This document shows, piece by piece, positions 27,586 through 34,900 of a stretch of DNA of 64,000 nt. The position numbers and the translations under genes are program-made. The stretch's first letter is position 1, and every line of letters begins with the position of its first letter. Source of the DNA: Pseudomonas serboccidentalis (GTDB lineage: Bacteria > Pseudomonadota > Gammaproteobacteria > Pseudomonadales > Pseudomonadaceae); the NCBI RefSeq assembly GCF_028830055.1, contig NZ_CP101655.1, forward strand, positions 1,016,132 to 1,080,131, in the 5' to 3' direction. The notes beneath the pieces are model-generated. The model was not told the DNA's origin. It worked only from the letters and a program-made list of their open reading frames with translations, and did not search any database.

Positions 27586-27877
27586 GGCCGATCTCCTCGA
27601 AACCCTGTTCCAGACGTAAACGCACTACCCCCGGCGTCGCGCCGAAGTCGTGGATATCGATCGCCATCGCCGGCGGCGTGGTGCCGTCGAACATCCGCGC
27701 AAACAGATGCTGCCAGCGCTGCTGCGCACCGTTGACCGAGGTCTGCACATTGATCGTCAGCTTGCCGGCCAGCCCCGGTTCGATCAGCACTTCCAGATCA
27801 CCCGAACCGACACAACCGACCAGTGCGCGACCGCGTGGCGGCTGCCCGGCGGGGAATTCAAACGATAGGGTTTCCAT
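27578..27877 (-). CDS. mdcC: Malonate decarboxylase acyl carrier protein (delta subunit)
   Basis: A 99-residue carrier. Residue S25 in ALVGCVGSGDLEVLIEP fits the serine that carries the phosphoribosyl-dephospho-CoA arm (Ser25 in the Klebsiella protein). Acetyl bound to this arm is swapped for malonate by MdcA and released CO2 by MdcD/E. The start at 27877 overlaps the mdcB stop codon; an extra ATG at 27880 directly before it would add one Met. Confidence 0.92.
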   Translation of the reverse strand: METLSFEFPAGQPPRGRALVGCVGSGDLEVLIEPGLAGKLTINVQTSVNGAQQRWQHLFARMFDGTTPPAMAIDIHDFGATPGVVRLRLEQGFEEIGHD

Positions 27878-28749
27878 CAAAACGCTCCCTGAAGGATGCC
27901 GTCGCGCTCGATGCGATCGAGCAGCAGCGTGGCGGCGAACAAGTCGGCGGCGCCACCGGGCGAGGCATTCAATGCGATGAGTTGTTGATCCAGTTCGTGC
28001 AGGCGCCGACGCCCGCCGAGGCTGGCGCTGCCACCGGCGTCGAGCACGGCTTGCGCGCCGCTTTGCATGGCGTGCAGACCCTGTTCACCGGCGCGGTAGA
28101 GCACGCAGGTATCAGCGAGGTCAGTCATGATCGCCAGCAAGGCGTCGAGTCGGGCGTTCTGTTCGCCGTGGCTGTTGGCTCGGCTGCGTTTGAGCTGCGG
28201 CAAACCGCGTTGCAGCACGGACGGGAAGCCGAGTTGCGCTTGTTCGCGAGCACCGCGTGCGCCGTAACGCAAAGCGACCTGGGCGCCATGGCTGAGTGGG
28301 CGCGGTGCGTAGCGGTCGTCGAGCAATGCCAGACGCGCAGCACGCACAGAGACGGCGCTGGAGCCGCTGGATTGCGGTTCCAGTGCCGCGGCGGTGATCA
28401 AAAGCCCCAAGGCCCAGATCGCCCCGCGATGGGTGTTCACGCCGTTGGTGGTCGAGAGCATCGCTTGCTCGCCTTCACGGCCGATGCGGCCAATGGCTTC
28501 GCGCAGTGGTAAACCGGCCTCTCCGATTTCAACCGCCGCTTCAGCCATTTCCTTGAACGCCGGCCACAACGACAACGCCGACGCGTGCATCAGGCCCAGG
28601 TGCAAATCGGTGTGCGCGCCATTGCCACGCCGGTCGACCAGCGCCGGTTTCGGCGACAGATCGGCTTCGTCGATCAGCGCATCCACCGCCAGATCGGCCA
28701 GGCGTTCGCTCAGGCTGAGGGGTTTCGCTTGCAGGTTGAGTGCGTGCAT
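27877..28749 (-). CDS. mdcB: Triphosphoribosyl-dephospho-CoA synthase
   Basis: A 290-residue CitG-family enzyme that joins ATP and dephospho-CoA to give 2'-(5''-triphosphoribosyl)-3'-dephospho-CoA, the prosthetic-group precursor for Mdc[39 protein letters not shown] is the conserved substrate-binding region; [15 protein letters not shown] is the second conserved motif. The ATG at 28749 overlaps the mdcA stop codon as TAATG. It ends where mdcC begins. Confidence 0.93.
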   Translation of the reverse strand: MHALNLQAKPLSLSERLADLAVDALIDEADLSPKPALVDRRGNGAHTDLHLGLMHASALSLWPAFKEMAEAAVEIGEAGLPLREAIGRIGREGEQAMLSTTNGVNTHRGAIWALGLLITAAALEPQSSGSSAVSVRAARLALLDDRYAPRPLSHGAQVALRYGARGAREQAQLGFPSVLQRGLPQLKRSRANSHGEQNARLDALLAIMTDLADTCVLYRAGEQGLHAMQSGAQAVLDAGGSASLGGRRRLHELDQQLIALNASPGGAADLFAATLLLDRIERDGILQGAF

Positions 28750-30419
28750 TACCAGCTCCTGAACTTGGCGGGCGGGTTGTACAGGCCGCCGGACCACTCG
28801 ACCAGATCAGCCACGCTTTTCGCCGCCAGCAGTTCGCGGGTGGCGTCGGTGCGGCGGATGCCGAGGTCTTCGGGCAAGGCGATCAGGCCTTCGCGGCGCA
28901 TGCGTTCGGTGTCTTTCGGGTTGTGGCGCAGGCCGATGGCGGTGACACCCGCGACGGCAGCGATCATCGCCTGACGTTCTTCCAGCGAGCGCGCCTTGTA
29001 CAGGTAGGCGATGCCCTCTTCGGTGAGCAGATGAGTGACGTCGTCGCCGTAGATCATGATTGGCGCCAGCGGCATGCCGCTTTTCTTCGCCACTTCCACC
29101 GCGTCGAGGGTTTCGACAAAGGTCGGTTTGCCGCCCTCCTGGAAGGTCTCGACCATTTGCACCACGAGTTTCTTGCCGCGTTCGAGCATCGGTTGCTGCG
29201 AGTCGTCGTGACGCATGTCGAGCCACGCCGGGGTGCCGTGACGCCGGCCACGCGGGTCGTGGCCCATGTTCGGCGCACCGCCGAACCCGGCGAGGCGACC
29301 ACGGGTTACGGTGGAGGAATGGCCATCGCCATCGACCTGCAACGTCGCGCCGATAAACAGATCCACCGCGTACTGCCCCGCCAGTTGGCAGAACATCCGG
29401 TTGGAACGCAGCGAGCCGTCGCGCCCGGTAAAGAACACGTCGGGGCGTGCGGCGATGTAGTTTTCCATGCCCAGTTCGGTGCCGAAGCAATGCACGCTTT
29501 CAACCCAACCGCTCTCGATCGCCGGGATCAATGTTGGGTGCGGGTTGAGCGTCCAGTTGCGGCAAATCTTGCCTTTGAGGCCGAGGGACTCGCCGTAGGT
29601 CGGCAGGATCAGCTCGATGGCGGCGGTGTTGAAACCGATGCCGTGGTTGAGCGACTGCACATTGTGTTTTTCGTAGATGCCACGGATCGCCATCATCGCC
29701 ATCAACACGTGCACAGGCTTGATGTGCCGTGGGTCGCGGGTGAACAGCGGTTCGATGTAGAACGGCTTGTCGGCCACTACGACAAAATCGACCCACGAGG
29801 CGGGAATGTCCACGCGGGGCAGTTCGCTGACGTCGTCGACCAACTGATTGACCTGGACGATGACGATGCCGTCGCTGAACGCCGCCGGTTCGATCAGCGC
29901 GGGAGTGTCTTCGGTGCTCGGACCGGTGTAGATATTGCCGGCGCGGTCAGCCATGAAACCGGCCGAGAGCACGACGTTGGGGATCAGATCCACCACCAGC
30001 CGTGCGTAGAGTTCGATGTAGGTGTGGATCGCGCCGACTTCCAGCAGGCCGTCTTCGAGCAACTGGCTGATGCGCAGGCTCTGGGTGCCGGCGAAAGAGA
30101 AATCGAGCTTGCGGGCGATGCCGCGCTCGAACAGGTCCAGATGCTCGGAGCGGCCGACACTGGGCATGATCATGTGCAGGTCGTGGAGCTTGGCCGGGTC
30201 AGCCTTGGCCAGCGAACGGGAAAGGAAATCCGCCTGCTTCTGGTTGTTGCCCTCCAACACCACGCGGTCGCCGGGATGGATCAGCGCTTCGAGCGCGGCG
30301 ACGATCTTGTCGGTGGGCAACACCACACCGTCGGCCAGCCCGCGCACCTTGTCGAGGCGCCGCTGCTTCTCGTCACGCCGCCGCGTCCAGCGCGAGTCGG
30401 GGGAAATTGTTGTTGTCAT
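28749..30419 (-). CDS. mdcA: Malonate decarboxylase alpha subunit (acetyl-S-ACP:malonate ACP transferase)
   Basis: A 556-residue CoA-transferase-like subunit that exchanges the acetyl group on MdcC for malonate, releasing acetate. Features include [32 protein letters not shown] near the N-terminus, [35 protein letters not shown], and [34 protein letters not shown] near the C-terminus. First gene of the operon. The start at 30419 is preceded by GGAGTGAGC; a GTG six bases upstream is in frame but less well spaced. Upstream lies a 15-bp palindrome that is a likely MdcR site. Confidence 0.95.
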   Translation of the reverse strand: MTTTISPDSRWTRRRDEKQRRLDKVRGLADGVVLPTDKIVAALEALIHPGDRVVLEGNNQKQADFLSRSLAKADPAKLHDLHMIMPSVGRSEHLDLFERGIARKLDFSFAGTQSLRISQLLEDGLLEVGAIHTYIELYARLVVDLIPNVVLSAGFMADRAGNIYTGPSTEDTPALIEPAAFSDGIVIVQVNQLVDDVSELPRVDIPASWVDFVVVADKPFYIEPLFTRDPRHIKPVHVLMAMMAIRGIYEKHNVQSLNHGIGFNTAAIELILPTYGESLGLKGKICRNWTLNPHPTLIPAIESGWVESVHCFGTELGMENYIAARPDVFFTGRDGSLRSNRMFCQLAGQYAVDLFIGATLQVDGDGHSSTVTRGRLAGFGGAPNMGHDPRGRRHGTPAWLDMRHDDSQQPMLERGKKLVVQMVETFQEGGKPTFVETLDAVEVAKKSGMPLAPIMIYGDDVTHLLTEEGIAYLYKARSLEERQAMIAAVAGVTAIGLRHNPKDTERMRREGLIALPEDLGIRRTDATRELLAAKSVADLVEWSGGLYNPPAKFRSW

Positions 30420-30500
30420 GCTCACTCCACGGGGTTCGCTGTCGTGGAGCCAAGGTAGGCGTGTGGGTGAGGCGCATCAATCAAGCGCGGCGGTGAATCA

Positions 30501-30515
30501 TTACGCTGAGCGTAA
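30501..30515 (-). promoter_or_regulatory. Candidate MdcR operator upstream of mdcA
   Basis: TTACGCTGAGCGTAA is a perfect 15-bp palindrome with a three-base centre that fits the LysR T-N11-A pattern. It lies 82-96 bases before the mdcA start codon, where an activator site is expected, and nothing else in the gap explains it. Confidence 0.6.
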
Positions 30516-30529
30516 CGGTTTAGATAGCT

Positions 30530-30594
30530 ATCGCGAGCAGGCTCACTCCTACAAGGGAACGCATTCCAAATGTAGGAGTGAGCCTGCTCGCGAT
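30530..30594. repeat. REP palindrome, family B
   Basis: Perfect 24-base arms (30530-30553 and 30571-30594) with a 17-base loop, between the DUF6124 gene and the mdcA promoter region. Confidence 0.92.
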
Positions 30595-30620
30595 GGCGTC
30601 AGAGGCCTCACCGCAATTCT

Positions 30621-30986
30621 TCAGTCCGTGGGCACCAACTTGTCCAACACCCGGTTGACCGCCATCTCCGCCACCATCACCACCTGAGCAATGCCTTGCA
30701 GGGTCTTACGGTGCGTGCCTTGTACCAGCGCCGCATGGTTGTTGAGCATGACCGTGGCCGAGCCGAGTGATTCACTGGCGTCGGCCAGCAGGGATTCGCT
30801 GTCGGCTTCGGGGTTAACCATGTAGAGCGTGTTGGGGGTGTAGGGCGCGGCCATGAGGTCGGGTGACGGCGGGCCGAGGTAGTGGTCGAGGGCGCGTTCG
30901 GCGGCTTCGTGGAATTTCTTGGAGTCGGGGGCTTCGTAGGGGGAGGCCGCATCTGTTGGCGGCGGACTTGGTGTCGGTTTAATCAT
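30621..30986 (-). CDS. DUF6124 family protein
   Basis: A 121-residue small cytosolic protein. Pattern: a proline-rich start (MIKPTPSPPPTDAASPYE), then SKKFHEAAERALDHYLG, then ADSESLLADASESLGSATVML and a helical end (GIAQVVMVAEMAVNRVLDKL). This is the layout of DUF6124, a family found in many copies in Pseudomonas with no known function. It has no signal peptide or membrane segment. It is read from a long intergenic region with several stable inverted repeats; one of these includes the sequence just upstream of the start codon. Not an obvious part of the mdc operon. Confidence 0.8.
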   Translation of the reverse strand: MIKPTPSPPPTDAASPYEAPDSKKFHEAAERALDHYLGPPSPDLMAAPYTPNTLYMVNPEADSESLLADASESLGSATVMLNNHAALVQGTHRKTLQGIAQVVMVAEMAVNRVLDKLVPTD

Positions 30987-30991
30987 TTTCA

Positions 30992-31301
30992 GGTTCCGAA
31001 ATAAAGCTGGAACCGCTTCTCTGCTAAAAGAAGGGGTGGCAGCTGAACGCAGGTTAGCAGACCGGGGAACCTAAGGAAGCCGGCGCGCCGAAGCGCCCTG
31101 CGCACAGCCGCCATCGAATGCAGGCACTGAGCCCGACGATGATGTATGTGCACCCTTAGATTATCCACGAGCTGCTAAACCCGATCACTGGGAATCAGTG
31201 ACGGGATCAAGTTACGCAGCCTGCCGAGGGCGCACAAGCCGGCGGATTCTGGTGCATGCGTAGGCAGCGGCGCAAGGATTTGTAGGCTGGTGAGCCGTAA
31301 C
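30992..31301 (-). promoter_or_regulatory. Hairpin-rich leader/intergenic element upstream of the DUF6124 gene
   Basis: In the 506-base gap between two genes on the minus strand I can draw: GGTTCC (30992-30997) with GGAACC (31009-31014), adjacent to the start codon; CTTCT (31016-31020) with AGAAG (31029-31033); AGGTT (31051-31055) with AACCT (31068-31072); a GC hairpin with tetraloop at 31082-31098; CCCGaTCACTG (31180-31190) with CAGTGAcGGG (31196-31205); and GTTACG (31211-31216) with CGTAAC (31296-31301) enclosing CTGCC/GGCAG and GCAC/GTGC stems. No protein-coding gene fits. The remainder (31302-31396) shows nothing clear. Confidence 0.5.
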
Positions 31302-31396
31302 ACTGAGTGTCTTTAAACGGGTGTACTGGAAGGTGTTTATTGCGCGACGGGAATTGAGGATTTGTCTGTCGGATTCTAGGTGATGCATAGGACGCT

Positions 31397-31462
31397 ATCG
31401 CGAGCAGGCTCACTCCTACAGGGGGAACGCATTCCAATTGTAGGAGTGAGCCTGCTCGCGAT
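31397..31462. repeat. REP palindrome, family B
   Basis: Perfect 24-base arms (31397-31420 and 31439-31462), at the 3' end of the chemosensory operon. Confidence 0.92.
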
Positions 31463-31492
31463 GAGGCCAGTCAGGCCACTGAAGATTCCGGA

Positions 31493-31963
31493 TCAGTGAA
31501 TAAGGCCAGCCTCCACCAACAACTGCTCCAACCCCAACAAATCCGGCACCTTCGCCACCTGTTCCCCGACCTGCACCGCCGCCTGCTCCAGCGCACACAG
31601 CGGCACATCGACATAACTCAACTGACTGTCGAGCTTGTACGAACGCGGAATTCCCTGCACCAGCAGCGCAATGAATTTCAGCTGCGGCAACCCTCCGAGG
31701 GCGTTGAGGATGACGATCCGTGCACGCTCGCCGATGACGACTTTCTGCCCGCAGGCCGACTCGAAACTCAGCAGCGGAATCTGCCGCTCACGCCAGCTCA
31801 CCCGCCCCAAATACCACGGCGGTGTGTCGAGGTCGAAGGCGCTGGCCTGGTAGTCGATCAGCTCGGCCACCGCGACGTTGGGCAGGATCAGGTTGCGGTC
31901 GGCCAGCGGCAGCAGCAGGCCGGTGAGTTGGCTGGTGCGCGCGTTGTGGCGGCGCTCATGCAT
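31493..31963 (-). CDS. CheW-like chemotaxis adaptor (ChpC-type)
   Basis: A 156-residue CheW-domain protein, last gene of the Pil-Chp operon. LTGLLLPLADRNLILPNVAVAELIDYQ opens the fold; YLGRVSWRERQIPLLSFESACGQKV is the typical CheW centre. It corresponds in position to ChpC of P. aeruginosa, a second adaptor linking additional receptors to the ChpA kinase. The start at 31963 overlaps the chpA stop by eight bases; an upstream ATG at 31984 lies deeper in chpA. A chpB methylesterase, which precedes chpC in P. aeruginosa, is absent. Confidence 0.87.
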   Translation of the reverse strand: MHERRHNARTSQLTGLLLPLADRNLILPNVAVAELIDYQASAFDLDTPPWYLGRVSWRERQIPLLSFESACGQKVVIGERARIVILNALGGLPQLKFIALLVQGIPRSYKLDSQLSYVDVPLCALEQAAVQVGEQVAKVPDLLGLEQLLVEAGLIH

Positions 31964-34900
31964 GTTTCTTGCTCCAGTGGGCAATGCTTTCGAGCAGCAC
32001 CGACTCCTGATACGGCTTGCCGAGGTAGTCGTTGACGCCGATGGCCATCGCGCGGTCGCGGTGTTTCTGCCCGGTGCGCGAGGTGATCATGATGATCGGC
32101 AGGTGTTGCAGGCGTTCGTCGTGGCGCACCTGAGTGGCGACTTCGAAGCCGTCCATGCGCGGCATTTCGATGTCGAGCAGCATCAGGTCGGGCATGTGTT
32201 CTTCGAGCAGCAACATCGCATCGACGCCGTCCTTGGCGGTCAGCACGTTCATGCCGTGGCGTTCGAGCAAACGGCTGGTGACCTTGCGCACGGTGACCGA
32301 GTCGTCGACCACCAGCACCAGCAGCGGCTTCTGTGGCTCGCTGTCGATTTCCGCATGGGCCGGACGCTGCGCGACCCGCGCCTGCATCGCGCGGATCGGC
32401 GCCAGCAGGTCGAGAATCAGCACCACCCGGCCATCGCCGAGAATCGTCGCCCCGGACACGCCCTGCACCGCCGCGAACTGCGGGCCGAGGCTCTTGACCA
32501 CGATCTCGCGGGTGCCGGCCATCGCGTCGACCTGCACCGCGATGTGCCGGTCATTGCACTGCACCAGCAGCACCGGCAATGGCAGGCTCTGGCCGAGCAG
32601 TTTCGGCCGTGGCGCGGTTTTCAGCAGCTCACCCAGGTAGCACAACTCATAGCGTTGCCCGCCGTAGTGGTAGCTCGGCGGATCGTTGCGAAAGTGCCCT
32701 TCCAGATCATTCGGCAGGACGCGCACGATGCCTTCGATGGTGTTCAGCGGAATCGCGTATTGATCCTCGCCGCACTGCACCATCAACGCCCGATTGACCG
32801 ACACGGTGAATGGCAAGCGAATGCGGAAATGCACGCCCTGCCCCGGCACCGAGTCGATGCTCATGGTGCCGCCGAGCTGGCGGACTTCTTCGTGGACCAC
32901 GTCCATGCCGACGCCGCGCCCGGAAATCTGGGTGATTTTTTCAGCGGTGGAAAAGCCCGGCTGCAGGATGAACTGCAGCACATCGCGGTCACTGATCTCG
33001 GCGTCCGGCGCCAGCAAACCGCGCTTGATCGCCTTGCGCCGCACCGCATCCAGCGGCACCCCGGCGCCGTCGTCGCGGATATCGAAAACGATGTCGCCCC
33101 CCTCTCGCAAGAGGTCCAGGCTGATCGTGCCTTGCGCCGGTTTGCCCGCCGCCAGCCGCACCTCGGCGGACTCCAGGCCATGATCGACGGCGTTGCGCAG
33201 CATGTGTTCCAGCGGCGCGGCCATGCGCTCCAGCACGTTGCGATCCATCTCGCCTTCGGCGTTGTCGATGATGAACGCGACGTCCTTGTTCAGCTCTTCG
33301 GCGACCTGACGCACGATGCGTTTGAGCCGTGGCAGCATGCGATCGAACGGCACCATGCGCGTGCGCATCAGGCCTTCCTGCAACTCGGTGTTGATCCGCC
33401 CTTGTTGCTGCAACAGGTTCTCGGCGTCGTGGTTGCGGCGGTCGAGGGTTTCCTTGAGGTCGAGCAGGTCCGAGGCGGATTCGAACAGCGCCCGCGACAG
33501 TTGCTGCAACTGCGAATGGCGGTCCATTTCCAGCGGGTCGAATTCTTCGTAACCGAGGCGTTCGGCATCGACTTGCTGGCGGCTGAGAATCTGCCCCTGG
33601 GTTTCGGTGTCGAGCCGGCGCAATTGATCGCGCATGCGCTCGATGGTGGTTTCCATCTCGTTCAGCGCAACCTGCGCATCGTTGACCTGCTGTTCGATAC
33701 GGCCACGGAAAATCGAGGTTTCCCCGGCCAGGTTGACCAGTTCATCGAGCAGTTCGGCTGAGACCTTGACCATGTCCGCGCCGGCATCGGCGGCCGGTGC
33801 GGCGGGTTCGGTCTTGACCGCCAGCGGCACCGGCGGCGGTGTGTCGGGGGTCGCCGGGTGACTGAAATTCTGGATCGCGCTGATCAGCCGATCCGCAGGC
33901 GGGCACGGCTGCCCGGCGCGCACGCCGTCGAGCATTTGCGCCAGGCGGTCATGCCCGCGTTGCACCAGCGCAAACAGTTCGGCGGACGGTTGCAGCACGC
34001 CGGTGGCGAGGCTTTCGTAAAGGTACTCCAGCTCATGGGCCAGGTCGCCGATCGGGCCGATCTCGACCATCCGCGCGCCGCCCTTGAGGGTGTGCAGGTC
34101 GCGCAGCAGGGTTTCCACTTCCTGCCGATTGCCCGGCTCGGCCTGCCAGCGCAGCAACGCCGCGCCAGAGTTTTCGATGATGTCGAAACCTTCTTCGAGG
34201 AAGATCTCCAGCAGCTCCGGGTCATGTGCGGCGCTGTCGTGTTCGGCGGTCGGCTGCGCCGTTTCGGCAGTGCCGGAGGCGCCCTGACGGAACTGGCGGA
34301 TCGCCTCGATCAGATCCAGCGCCGGGGTCAGCGGTTGACGCGCCTGCAACTGCTCCAGCAACAACGCCAAGCGGTCATGGCTCTTGTGCAGTAAATGCCC
34401 CAGGGTCTCGCTGTGACTGTAGCGACGGTCCACCAGCCCTTCGTAAAGACCTTCCAGTTCATGCGCCAGATCGCCGATGGCATCGACCTCGGCCATCCGC
34501 GCGCCACCCTTGAGCGTGTGCAAGTCGCGCTGCAACGACGACAGTGGCGCGGCGTTGTCCGGGTCGCTCAACCAGCGCTGCAAGGCCTGGCCGGCACTGT
34601 CGAGAATGTCCACCGCCTCTTCGAGGAAGATCTCGACGATCTCGTCGTCCGGTGCGGTTGCGCTATTGGCTTGAGCGAGTTCGGCGGTCGCGGCGCCCAG
34701 TTCATGGATGCTCAAGGTGCGGCTGCCGTCGCTGCGGATCAGCCCCATGGACGTCGGGTCGAGGCTTTCGTCGAGCAGTTCGTGCAGGGCACGAATACGC
34801 TGCGGCTGCGGCGTGACTTCCTGGCCGGCAGCCAGTTCGTCGAGCATGTTGATCAGCGCTTCGTGGGCGTTCTGCGCCTCCTGGAAAAACCGCTCGCTGA

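Noticed and set aside
28740..30458. 572-residue plus-strand open frame
   Set aside because: Antisense to mdcA; composition and lack of motifs point to a shadow frame.
31207..31437. 76-residue minus-strand frame in the DUF6124 leader region
   Set aside because: No convincing ribosome binding site; the frame runs into a REP element and through the stem-loops, so it is more probably non-coding.
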